The notes under the pieces: model-generated | Seen by the model: only the letters and a program-made list of their open reading frames with translations | Databases searched by the model: none | Told to the model about the DNA's origin: nothing | Position numbers and translations under genes: made by a program | NCBI GenBank assembly: GCA_965243565.1 | Contig: OZ251571.1 | Span: 248,001 to 312,000 of the forward strand | Source: CBDEVH01 sp965243565 | Lineage (GTDB): Bacteria > Pseudomonadota > Gammaproteobacteria > Tethybacterales > Persebacteraceae | DNA length: 64,000 nt | Direction: 5' to 3' | Shown: piece by piece, positions 1 to 8,606 of the stretch | How the letters are laid out: each line of letters opens with the position of its first letter | How positions within the stretch are numbered: position 1 is the first letter of the stretch

Positions 1-1368
1 AAACGTGGGGGAATCGTCTCCTATGTAGCCCAATCTGCGGCAGCGGCATTTAACCCCAGCTTTCGTCTTGAAGACCAAATTTTAGAATCCGTTAAAATGC
101 AAAGCGATATGTCCGTTGCCGAAGCACGTGAGCGTATGATATCGTTATTTATTCAAATTGGCTTGCCAGAACCCGAAACATTTGGTCGCAAATACCCTCA
201 TCAAGCCTCTGGTGGACAATTACAACGTGCGATGACAGCAATGGCATTAATCTGTCGCCCCAAACTGGTGGTATTTGATGAACCCACCACCGCTTTAGAC
301 GTTACCACGCAGTTAGACGTATTAGCCGCCATTAAAAAAGTCATCCGTGAAGAAAAAACCGCAGCCCTATACATATCACACGACTTAGCCGTCGTTGCTC
401 AAATTGCAGATGACATCCTCGTATTACGTTACGGTGAAGAAGTCGAATACGGCGATACCGCATCGCTCATCGTCCAGCCCAAGCAAGACTACACCAGCCG
501 TTTATTAGCGGTGCGACATGTTTTTAAAGAAACCAAGCCTGCTGGACCTGAATCTATCCCATTATTAAAACTTGATAATATATCGGCATCCTATGGCGGT
601 AGCGACACGCTTGTCGTTAAAAACATAACCGCCGACTTACACATTGGGCGTACCTTAGCCGTGGTTGGTGAATCTGGCAGTGGCAAATCAACATTAGCAC
701 GGATAATCACCGGACTATTACCGCCCGTAGAAGGGTGTATTGAGTTTAATGGCGAGACACTCTCACCCGCATTGGCAGGGCGAAGCAACACCCATATACG
801 ACAATTACAAATGATTCACCAAAGCCCAGACACCGCTTTGAACCCGCGCAATACCGTACGTGAAATCATCGGTCGGGTGCTAACCCTATGTGGCAATGTT
901 AAAGGCAAAGATCTCAACAATCGTTTGTGTGAGATGATGGAACAAGTCGAACTTGAACAATACCTACTAGAACGCCGTCCACCACAGTTATCAGGAGGCC
1001 AAAAACAGCGAATAGCCATTGCTCGTGCATTGGCAACCAACCCTAAATTAATCATCTGTGACGAAGCCACATCGGCACTAGACCCATTAGTAGCAGATGG
1101 TATTTTGCGATTATTATTACGCCTACAAGCAGATAAAGGCGTTTCTTATTTATTTATTACGCATGATATTTCTACGGTAAGGGCAATTGCTGACGATATT
1201 TTAGTCATGCAACATGGCAAAGCCGTTGCTTTTGGTGACCGTGCCACTGTACTAAACCCACCACACGACCCCTATACTGAATTATTACTAGCATCTACTC
1301 CACAAATGCGTCCGGGTTGGCTAGAAGAAGCATTGGCATCACGGCGGATGGAATCAGCAGGAATGTAA
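1..1368 (+). CDS. Fused dual-domain ABC transporter ATPase (oligopeptide/dipeptide type), 5' end outside the window
   Basis: The open frame runs from the first base, so the true start and first Walker A lie upstream. The visible part begins at the Q-loop of domain 1 (YVAQSAAAAFNPS), then signature ASGGQLQRA and Walker B LVVFDEPTTALD. Domain 2 is complete: Walker A GESGSGKST, signature LSGGQKQRIA, Walker B LIICDEATSALD. Two fused nucleotide-binding domains are typical of importers of the Dpp/Opp/GsiA/YejF group, which take up peptides, glutathione and other small solutes across the inner membrane. The permeases and binding protein would be expected upstream. The next gene, a cytoplasmic glycerophosphodiesterase, starts 11 bases after the stop. 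Family is certain; substrate is unknown. Confidence 0.93.
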   Translation, partial: KRGGIVSYVAQSAAAAFNPSFRLEDQILESVKMQSDMSVAEARERMISLFIQIGLPEPETFGRKYPHQASGGQLQRAMTAMALICRPKLVVFDEPTTALDVTTQLDVLAAIKKVIREEKTAALYISHDLAVVAQIADDILVLRYGEEVEYGDTASLIVQPKQDYTSRLLAVRHVFKETKPAGPESIPLLKLDNISASYGGSDTLVVKNITADLHIGRTLAVVGESGSGKSTLARIITGLLPPVEGCIEFNGETLSPALAGRSNTHIRQLQMIHQSPDTALNPRNTVREIIGRVLTLCGNVKGKDLNNRLCEMMEQVELEQYLLERRPPQLSGGQKQRIAIARALATNPKLIICDEATSALDPLVADGILRLLLRLQADKGVSYLFITHDISTVRAIADDILVMQHGKAVAFGDRATVLNPPHDPYTELLLASTPQMRPGWLEEALASRRMESAGM

Positions 1369-1379
1369 TCCAAGCAAGG

Positions 1380-2111
1380 ATGACTCCTCGAATAATCGCT
1401 CATCGTGGGGCTTCGGCTTATGCACCAGAAAACTCTTTGGTAGCATTTAATTTGGCGTGGAAATTAGGAGCGGATGCTATTGAAGGCGACTTTCATCTAA
1501 CAGCAGATGGCTATGTCGTATGTATTCATGACGAAGACAGCGAGCGTACTGCCGATAAAAAATTAATCGTTAAACAATCCACCCTAGAGCAATTGCAACA
1601 ATTAGACATAGGCAAAGGCGAGCGTATTGCCACCCTAGAGCAAGTACTAGCAACCATTCCGCCAACATCGCAAGGCATTCAAATAGAAATAAAATGCGGT
1701 GAAGAAGTCATCGCTCCCATGTTATCGATACTACAAAAAACCACGTTATTAAACGAGCAAATCGTATTCATTTGTTTTAACAAAAATGTAATAAAAAAAG
1801 TCAAAAAACAAGCCCCTCAATACAAAGCAATTTGGCTAAGCAGTTTTTTATTAGAAAACGATGCAATAACGCCATCGCTGACAAGTGTTATAGCAACCCT
1901 ACAAGCGTGCACCGCCGATGGCTTAGGCTCTTGCCCCAATATTCCACAACACTACGTAAATAAAATACTAGAGGCAGGTTATATATGGAACGTATGGACA
2001 GTGGACGACACCGCCACCGCCAAGCGATTACAACAATGGGGAGTTGCCTCCATTACCAGCAATACCCCTGATAAAATTAAACTAATTCAATTAAAGACAG
2101 TAAAAAATTAA
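1380..2111 (+). CDS. Glycerophosphodiester phosphodiesterase (GDPD/UgpQ-like)
   Basis: A 243-residue GDPD-family TIM-barrel enzyme that hydrolyses glycerophosphodiesters to sn-glycerol-3-phosphate and an alcohol. The family motifs are visible: HRGASAYAPENS with H8/R9, the metal ligands E35 and D37 in DAIEGDFH, H50 in VVCIHDED, and EIKCG further on. A longer frame opens inside the ABC gene, but the ATG at 1380 gives the expected N-terminus directly before the HRG motif. There is no signal peptide, so it acts in the cytoplasm, as UgpQ does, on imported diesters. Its position right behind an importer ATPase fits that role. Exact substrate is not determined. Confidence 0.92.
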   Translation: MTPRIIAHRGASAYAPENSLVAFNLAWKLGADAIEGDFHLTADGYVVCIHDEDSERTADKKLIVKQSTLEQLQQLDIGKGERIATLEQVLATIPPTSQGIQIEIKCGEEVIAPMLSILQKTTLLNEQIVFICFNKNVIKKVKKQAPQYKAIWLSSFLLENDAITPSLTSVIATLQACTADGLGSCPNIPQHYVNKILEAGYIWNVWTVDDTATAKRLQQWGVASITSNTPDKIKLIQLKTVKN

Positions 2112-2371
2112 TGACTTAGATTAATTTCACTACGGATTGAAAAGAGAGTAACTTGACCGCAGTGTAGAAGATATAGATGAAAGGGTAATCCCATGAAGAT
2201 AGTTTTATTAGATTGAGACCTTTGTTATATGCCAAATAATACATAACGCATTTGTTTTGTAATGATGTTAACTTTATCAGAAGTTAAATCTTTACGAAAT
2301 AAAAATGCTGTAAGAGCATGAAAATAAGGGATACTCCAATCATTGTCTAGTGCAAAAACATCGGCACCCTT

Positions 2372-3900
2372 ATCGATAAGCAGTTGAATAACTTCTGAAT
2401 TATTGCGCTTGGTTACTGCCAAATGTAAAGGTGTTTTGCCATTCTTATCTTTAGCATTTACATCGCCCCCATTATCGATAAGCATTTGAATAATTTCTGG
2501 ATTCTTGTTATTGTATGCTGCCACATGTAAAGGTGTATCCCCATCATTATTTTTATTATGTAAATCAGCGCCATTATCAATAAGCAGTTGAATAACTTTT
2601 GGATTCTTGTTATTGTGTGCTGCCAAATATATGGGTGTCCAGCCACTCTGATCTCTTGTCATGTACATCGGCGCCATTATCAATAAATATTTGAATAATT
2701 TCTGGATTTTTGTTACCGAGTGCCGCCCAATGTAAAGGTGTCAAGCCAAAATCATTTTTGCTATGTACATCGCCCCCCTTATCGATAAGCAGTTGAATGA
2801 CTTCAGGATTCTTATTAAAGGCTGCTGCCCAAGATAAAGGTGTATCTCCAGTTATCTTTAGCATGTATATCGCCCCCATTATCAATAAGCAGTTGAAGAC
2901 TTCAGGAATTGTTTTTGTATGCTGCCAAATATAAAGGTGTTCCTCCATTATTATCTTTGTCATGTATATCGCCCCCATTATCGATAAGCAGTTGAATGAC
3001 TTTTGGATTATAGTTATATCGTGCCGCCGCATGTAAAGGTGTCCAGCCCAAAATGTATATCGCCCCCCTTATCGATAAGCAGTTGAATAACTTCTGGATT
3101 CTTGTTATAAGCTGCTGCCACATGTAAAATCTTTACTATGTATATCGGCGCCATTATCAATAATAATTGAATGACTTTTGATTTTTGTTATATATCTGCC
3201 GCCAAATGTAAAGGTGTATCTCCATGTTTATTTTCAGCCTTTACATCGGCGCCATTATCGATAAGCATTTGAATGACTTCAGGATTATCATTCCATCTGC
3301 TGCATAGTGCAGTGGTGTTCGTTTATATGAAGCAGTGATGTTGGCATCAATATCAGCAATGTCTTTGGGAGTTGCTGTTTCCCAATTAATGCCAAAACAA
3401 TTTGGATCTTCATAATGATTACACTGTTGAGCGTTTGCCGTTGCAAGTGGAATTTTGTTATTGGCTATTGCATTCTTTATTAGAGTATCTCCAAAAAAGC
3501 TTTTATGATCTACATCAGCGCCATTATCGATAAGCAGTTGAATGATTTCTGGGTCATTTGAATAATCTTTATGTGTTACTGCCAAATATAAAGGTGTTTC
3601 GCCATCGTAATTTTTAGCATGTACATCGGCACCATTATCAATTAATAGTTGAATGACTTCTGGGTTTTGACTATGGGATGGTCTATGACCACCTGAAATC
3701 AAAGGATAACCTGCAGCCCAATGTAAAGAGGTAAATCCAGTATTATCTTTACTATGTACATCGGCACCGTTATCAATAAGTAGTTGAATGACTTCTGGAT
3801 TATTGTTATTAAATGCTGCCCAAGATAAAGGTGTTCTTCCATTATTATCTTTGTCATGTACATCGCCCCCATTATCAATAAGCAGTTGAATGACTTTTGG
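2372..3900 (-). repeat. Ankyrin-coding tandem repeats, 102-bp period, 14 units
   Basis: A recognisable core (atc-rataagcagttgaat on the plus strand) recurs at 2372, 2474, 2576, 2679, 2781, 2881, 2980, 3071, 3156, 3257, 3526 and further upstream near 3637, 3772 and 3874. The basic step is 102 bp, that is 34 codons, one ankyrin repeat plus a residue. In the decayed half the steps are 103, 102, 100, 99, 91, 85 and 101, so units have lost or gained bases that are not multiples of three. Repeats this similar are prone to slippage and recombination. Confidence 0.85.
3302..3452 (-). repeat. Second copy of the ankyrin protein's N-terminal module (first copy at 3920-4068)
   Basis: This stretch encodes TANAQQCNHYEDPNCFGINW, then ATPKDIADI and KRTPLHYAA, nearly the same as the true N-terminus at 3920-4068 (TANAQECDVYQDPNCFGINW). 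The two copies lie 618 bp apart, in the same frame. Just past the shared part, this copy reads ccatctgctgc at about 3296-3306 where the intact copy reads ccatcttgctgc: one base is missing and the ankyrin frame is lost. Confidence 0.8.
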
Positions 3901-4139
3901 ATTATCACTCCATCTTGCTGCATAGTGCAGTGGTGTTAACTTATACGAATCAGTGTTGTTGGGATTAATATCAGCAATGTCTTTGGGAGTTGCGTCTTCC
4001 CAATTAATGCCAAAACAATTTGGATCTTGATAAACATCACATTCTTGAGCATTTGCTGTTGCAAATAGGGAAAGAAAAAATAATAAAAAAAGTACTTTCA
4101 TCAGGGCATATTATAATAAAGTCTAATATCAGTTTAATA

Positions 4140-6113
4140 TTAGCAACAATCGCGGGCTATGGTGTCGTTCCATGTTTTTTCAAAAACTAGAGTGGTTTCT
4201 TCATAGGCGGTAACTTTGCGTTGTAGGTAAAATTGGTGTTGGTCGCATGTCATAGTTTGTTGGCAGATTACTTGTGTTTTCCAGCTGTCTCTTTCGTAGA
4301 TATATTGCCAAGTGGTTTCGGCGCAAGCCGATAGGGGTTGCCTTGGGTGAATGCTAAATTTTTGTAAAACATTAATACCAATTGCCAAGCCGTGATGTGG
4401 GTTGCGGGTAGTGCCCATATCATCTTGCGTAATAATTTCGTGAGTGCCGTCTGGCAGAGTGTGTGTTTTGCTATTTTCGCTTGCTTCTTTTAAAACATCA
4501 TAGGCAAGTATGGGGGTGGTACAGGGTAGTGGTGCGGCGACGGTGTCGATGTTTTTTGCTTGACGTTGTGGTAAGTGGAATTGGCAATTTTGCAAATGTA
4601 AAGTAACGCTTGCATTGTTGGGTGAGGGCCAAACATAGGGCCAGTAACTGGTGGATAAGGCTAAGCGTAGGCGATGCCCTTGCCGAAACCGATGAGCGCA
4701 ATGTCGCATATTAATGGCAATGCGATAACGCTTATTGGCTTGTAGTGCTACGGGGCGTTCGGGGCTGTGGTGATGTGTTAGGTTATAGGTCATATAACTA
4801 ACGCGTTGCGATTGTCCATTGGGAGCAACATCGCACAGGCGTAGTGCCAATAGGGCGTATGGTTGGTTGCATGAAAATTCGATGTTTACTAGCGGCGCAC
4901 CAATGCTATCTAAATCAACTTGTAGTACATCGCTATCAAAGCAAAGCGATTTGGCATCATCTGTCTGTTGGTCATTGGCGAGTTCGTTGTCAATGCGAAT
5001 ACCAACACAAAAATTACCTGCGTCCAGTCCAGTATGTTGGGGAGACGCAACGGTAGCGGTTTGTTCTGTCACTATTGCGGTGTTGCTTAAGCCATTGGTG
5101 GTTAGGTAAAACGGCTGTGGTGGTTCTGCTACTGGCATAGTAGGTTCTGCTACCCAATGCCCTTGTTGGGGTTTCATTTTAGACGATGGGTTGTCGTGTT
5201 GTTGCATATAAACACGGTACGCTGGCAGTTGTTCTACGCCGTTGTCTATGCCTTTTAGCCATTTGTCAAACCATCGAATGACTTCACCTTGAAAATTTGC
5301 CCGTGGTTCAATTTTTGCAATGCTAGGGTAGCGATGTTCCCAAGGACCAACCAATGCCTTAGTGGTAGCGGCTAAATTTTCTAATAAAATGGCGGGTGCG
5401 TCCGAATAGCAATCTGCCCAACCGCCAATGGCAAGTACGGGGCATTGTATGGCTTGCCAATCTTCACATACCGAGCCGTGTTTCCAATACGCGCTATAGC
5501 GTTGGTGATGTAACCAATCTGCTGCCAAATGAGGCAAGCGGTGTAGGCGTTTTAGCCAAACACTTCGCCAATCATCTCGGCGTTGCGGATCGGGTGGGCG
5601 ACACGATAAGCCTGTCATTTGTGCGCCCCAATTGAAATTATCGTTTAGTAAGCAACCGCCCATATAATGAATATCAAGCGCATAGCGGTTATGTGTAGAG
5701 CAAACCGTTACAATGGCACGAAGTGCTGCGGGGCGACGCATGGCAATTTGCAAGCCATTAAAGCCACCCCACGATATTCCAATCATACCAACTGCCCCAT
5801 TGCACCATGTTTGTTGTGCAATCCATTTTATAACTTCTTCGCCACTGGTGAGCTCGTCTTCATTGTATTCGTCCACCATTAATCCATCGGAATCACCATT
5901 GCCGGCAATATCCACTCGCACCCCAGCGTAACCGGCTTTGGCAAAAACAGGGTAGTTGCCATCATCACGCACACTGGTGCCATCGCGGTAGCGATACGGT
6001 AGGTATTCTAAAATAGCAGGGCAGGGGCTTGTTTCGGCATTGTCTGGCAGCCATAGCTTTGCCGATAATCGTCGCCCATCAGGCAGTGGTATCCATATTT
6101 CGGTGGTAATCAT
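4140..6113 (-). CDS. CocE/NonD (peptidase S15) family alpha/beta hydrolase
   Basis: A 657-residue protein with the layout of X-Pro dipeptidyl-peptidase/cocaine-esterase enzymes: an N-terminal alpha/beta-hydrolase domain followed by a C-terminal jelly-roll domain. The nucleophile elbow is GISWGG with Ser114; the preceding segment YRYRDGT and RVDIAGNGDSDG are also typical of the family. No signal peptide is present, so it should be cytoplasmic. The family hydrolyses esters, amides and acylated amino acids, and the substrate cannot be read from sequence. It is followed on the same strand by a permease, a sulfatase-fold hydrolase and a phosphatase, and all lie beside a peptide-type importer, suggesting a shared catabolic role. 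Confidence 0.9.
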   Translation of the reverse strand: MITTEIWIPLPDGRRLSAKLWLPDNAETSPCPAILEYLPYRYRDGTSVRDDGNYPVFAKAGYAGVRVDIAGNGDSDGLMVDEYNEDELTSGEEVIKWIAQQTWCNGAVGMIGISWGGFNGLQIAMRRPAALRAIVTVCSTHNRYALDIHYMGGCLLNDNFNWGAQMTGLSCRPPDPQRRDDWRSVWLKRLHRLPHLAADWLHHQRYSAYWKHGSVCEDWQAIQCPVLAIGGWADCYSDAPAILLENLAATTKALVGPWEHRYPSIAKIEPRANFQGEVIRWFDKWLKGIDNGVEQLPAYRVYMQQHDNPSSKMKPQQGHWVAEPTMPVAEPPQPFYLTTNGLSNTAIVTEQTATVASPQHTGLDAGNFCVGIRIDNELANDQQTDDAKSLCFDSDVLQVDLDSIGAPLVNIEFSCNQPYALLALRLCDVAPNGQSQRVSYMTYNLTHHHSPERPVALQANKRYRIAINMRHCAHRFRQGHRLRLALSTSYWPYVWPSPNNASVTLHLQNCQFHLPQRQAKNIDTVAAPLPCTTPILAYDVLKEASENSKTHTLPDGTHEIITQDDMGTTRNPHHGLAIGINVLQKFSIHPRQPLSACAETTWQYIYERDSWKTQVICQQTMTCDQHQFYLQRKVTAYEETTLVFEKTWNDTIARDCC

Positions 6114-6164
6114 TGTTGATAATTATATAATAAAAATATTGTATTGCTAATGTTTGCCAAGTTA

Positions 6165-6995
6165 TTACTGACCGCCATAGATAATGAGGATAACACCAAT
6201 GGTAATAATCACTGCTCCGGGGATTCTCAGTGCGGTTTTTTCTTTTAGGACATACCAGCCAATGAGCGCACCAAAAATAACTGAGACTTCGCGCAATGCT
6301 GATACTGCACCAACAGGTGCTTTGGCGTAGGCATAAATCACTAAGGTATAAGCCATTACCGCACAGAAGCCACCGACTGCACCTAATACATAGACTTTTG
6401 TCGGTGCGTTTAGCAAGACGCGAATCCCCCGTTCGCGTATTGCAATGGGAAAATACAGCACCGAATCGAGCATTAATAACAAAAAGGCAAATTGGATAGG
6501 ATCATTTGCCACTCGTGCTCCTGCTGCATCAACAACACTATAAGATGCAATAAACACGGCTGTTAGTAGTGCCGCTCTAATGGCTGAAAATGACGCACCT
6601 TTGGCGAGCATTATAATCCCACCACATGCCAATACTATCCCAAAAAATGTTATTAGTGATAGCGATTCATCTAAAAAAAACAGTGCAAAAAAGGTGGCTA
6701 ATAAAGGTGCTGCCCCTCGCAAAACAGGATAGGCAAAGTTAAAATCGGCTTTGGCATAAGCCGACAGCAGCGAAATATGGTATAGCCCATGCAGGCACAA
6801 CGACGGCACCAAATACACCCATAATGTGCTTTCGGGTAGTCCGACAATCACCACGCCAATAAATCCAAATAAGGTGGTGCCACACAAAAAAGCACTCATA
6901 CCAACGGTTGGGTCGGGCTGCCATTTTAGCAAGACATTCCATACAGCGTGCAAAAAAGCCGCCAATAGCACGATAGAGACAATGCCAATTGTCAT
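6165..6995 (-). CDS. EamA/DMT-family inner-membrane transporter
   Basis: A 276-residue, very hydrophobic protein with about ten membrane segments arranged as two EamA halves (the second begins near AALLTAVFIASYSVVDA). The loop YPVLRGAAPL and the end of the protein (VSALREVSVIFGALIGWYV) match the drug/metabolite transporter superfamily, whose members export or import small metabolites. It lies between the CocE-type hydrolase and the phosphonate-monoester-hydrolase-type enzyme on the same strand, so it may move a product or precursor of that pathway. Direction and substrate are unknown. Confidence 0.87.
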   Translation of the reverse strand: MTIGIVSIVLLAAFLHAVWNVLLKWQPDPTVGMSAFLCGTTLFGFIGVVIVGLPESTLWVYLVPSLCLHGLYHISLLSAYAKADFNFAYPVLRGAAPLLATFFALFFLDESLSLITFFGIVLACGGIIMLAKGASFSAIRAALLTAVFIASYSVVDAAGARVANDPIQFAFLLLMLDSVLYFPIAIRERGIRVLLNAPTKVYVLGAVGGFCAVMAYTLVIYAYAKAPVGAVSALREVSVIFGALIGWYVLKEKTALRIPGAVIITIGVILIIYGGQ

Positions 6996-7066
6996 TGAAC
7001 TTTATTTCCGAATTTTTCAGTGGTATAAAAAGGCATAAGACACTCATAACAAATAGTTAAAAAGAG

Positions 7067-8605
7067 CTATTTTGTATCGTTAAATTTTTCTTGTAAGCCG
7101 TTTTTGCTTATAAGATAATTGGCATAAAGTGATTGGGTAGAGCGGATACGATGGTCTAACAAACCCGCCCGACAGTCTGTTATTACGTTCGCTAGGCTGA
7201 CATCATTAATGCGGTTATCAAACTCGTTCGGATCTTCTTGCATATCAAACAATAAGCTGGGCAGTTCGTTGGTAAAGTGGACATACTTATAGCGTTTACT
7301 GCGAAACACTTGCAAAGCACTGCTTTGTGGTGTAAGGCAATACGCTTGCCGAAAATCTGCGATGGCAGCACCGCCCCAATGGCGAAAATCAAATTCATAA
7401 AAAGCGTAATCACGATTGGTTGCGTTGCCATGTATTTGTGGCAGTAGGCTATGCCCATCAACGCTACGAGGGGGTTTAGCCCCCAACCAATCGATTAAAG
7501 TCGGAAAAATATCCACTGATAAAGAAAACTGCTCGCACCGCTTGCCACGTTGGTCTTTGGCAAGTCGGGGGTCGTGAATAATCAGCGGGATATGATAGGC
7601 ACTATCAAAATAACCGCCTTTGCCCCAGCAATGCCGCTCGCCTAGCATTTCGGCATGGTCTGATGTAAACACGACCAAAGTATCGTCTTGTAGTCCTGTT
7701 TCTTTCAAGCACGCCAGCACGCGACCGATATGATAATCAACCTCGTGAATCAGTCCATAATAGACATTGCGCATTTCGGCTTGTTCTTCGTCTGTGGCAT
7801 TGGCAGTTATTAATCCATGCTGAAAATACCCGGGTTGTTGCTGAAACTGTAACCACGCTTTAAAAAATGGATGTTGTGCTTCTTCGGCAGCATAATCAAG
7901 GCGTGGTAATGAGGGAGAATGTGGGTATAAATTATTATAGGGTGCGGGTGCTATTAATGGTGGATGCGGTCGTAAGAACGAAAGATTAATAAACCAATCG
8001 CGTTTTTTGCCATTGGCACGAATATAGTCTATACATTGATTCGCCATAAAAGCGGTGTCACTGTCGCAGGCTTTATAGGGTGCGGGGGTATTACAAAAAG
8101 GCTGTGGGTTGGCATCGTCTGTGGCTTGTGGCAATATCGATAGCGGGTTATCCGAAAACGGATAGCCCTTACTACTAAGATGAGAAAACCACGATTCGTC
8201 TTGTTCGTCACGCCATATTGTCATGGGAAAAAACCCAGCCGCTGGGCTTTGGTAGTCTTTTAATGCGGGGGCTGCTGCTGGCAGTGTGGTTGGGTCGGGT
8301 GTGGTATCGGTATAACCATACAACAAGCAGTCTAAGCCTGCTGTTATTGCCGCTTGTGCCATTGTTGTGTGATGTGCAGCCAGCGGCACACCATTGGCAA
8401 CAGAACGATGATTAAAAGTGTACTGCCCAGTGACCAACGATGCCCGTGCTGGACCACAAGGTGCAGCGGTGGTGTAATGTTGTGCGAACAAAGTCGATTC
8501 TTTTGCCAACGCATCTAACACAGGTGTTTTAACTGTGGAATGCGAATTAGCAGACAAGCAATCACCACGCCATTGATCGGCACAAATGAGTAAAATATTA
8601 GGCAT
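7067..8605 (-). CDS. Sulfatase-fold hydrolase of the phosphonate monoester hydrolase/phosphodiesterase type
   Basis: 512 residues of the alkaline-phosphatase/sulfatase superfamily. The N-terminus NILLICADQWRGD supplies metal-binding Asp residues and C50-G-P-A-R54 is the CxPxR motif whose Cys is converted to formylglycine. The context around it (CGPARASLVTGQY, NHRSVANGVPL) and later segments (RPHPPLIAPAPY, FTSDHAEMLGERHCWGKGGY) resemble rhizobial phosphonate monoester hydrolase rather than classical arylsulfatases. Such enzymes cleave phosphodiesters, phosphonate monoesters and some sulfate esters. There is no signal peptide, so it is cytoplasmic and must meet an imported substrate. It ends one base before the phosphatase gene upstream (8607), indicating co-transcription. 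No formylglycine-generating enzyme lies in this window. Confidence 0.88.
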   Translation of the reverse strand: MPNILLICADQWRGDCLSANSHSTVKTPVLDALAKESTLFAQHYTTAAPCGPARASLVTGQYTFNHRSVANGVPLAAHHTTMAQAAITAGLDCLLYGYTDTTPDPTTLPAAAPALKDYQSPAAGFFPMTIWRDEQDESWFSHLSSKGYPFSDNPLSILPQATDDANPQPFCNTPAPYKACDSDTAFMANQCIDYIRANGKKRDWFINLSFLRPHPPLIAPAPYNNLYPHSPSLPRLDYAAEEAQHPFFKAWLQFQQQPGYFQHGLITANATDEEQAEMRNVYYGLIHEVDYHIGRVLACLKETGLQDDTLVVFTSDHAEMLGERHCWGKGGYFDSAYHIPLIIHDPRLAKDQRGKRCEQFSLSVDIFPTLIDWLGAKPPRSVDGHSLLPQIHGNATNRDYAFYEFDFRHWGGAAIADFRQAYCLTPQSSALQVFRSKRYKYVHFTNELPSLLFDMQEDPNEFDNRINDVSLANVITDCRAGLLDHRIRSTQSLYANYLISKNGLQEKFNDTK

Positions 8606-8606
8606 G

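Larger units (their letters stand above)
2225..4101 (-). pseudogene. Secreted ankyrin-repeat protein gene, fused from two copies and broken by frameshifts
   Basis: Read from 4101 downwards it starts with a signal peptide (MKVLFLLFFLSLFATANA) and a Cys-containing module (CDVYQDPNCFGINW), followed by ankyrin repeats of the form TPLHWAA..NNNPEVIQLLIDNGADVH. The first 286 codons (down to 3241) are open. After that the ankyrin phase jumps between all three frames: in-phase pieces lie in open stretches at 2902-3123, 2610-3032 and 2225-2683, each in a different frame or starting out of phase. The internal start module recurs at 3302-3452, complete with a signal-peptide remnant (IPLATANAQ), showing that two tandem genes merged. 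Ankyrin proteins bind other proteins; secreted ones can be host-directed effectors. The first 286 codons might still be expressed. Confidence 0.82.

Noticed and set aside
2372..3900. Regular repeats as a CRISPR array
   Set aside because: The period is 102 bp throughout with no unique spacers, and the repeats translate as ankyrin units.
5396..5931. Plus-strand open frames inside the CocE/NonD gene
   Set aside because: They are shadows of a gene with intact catalytic motifs on the other strand.
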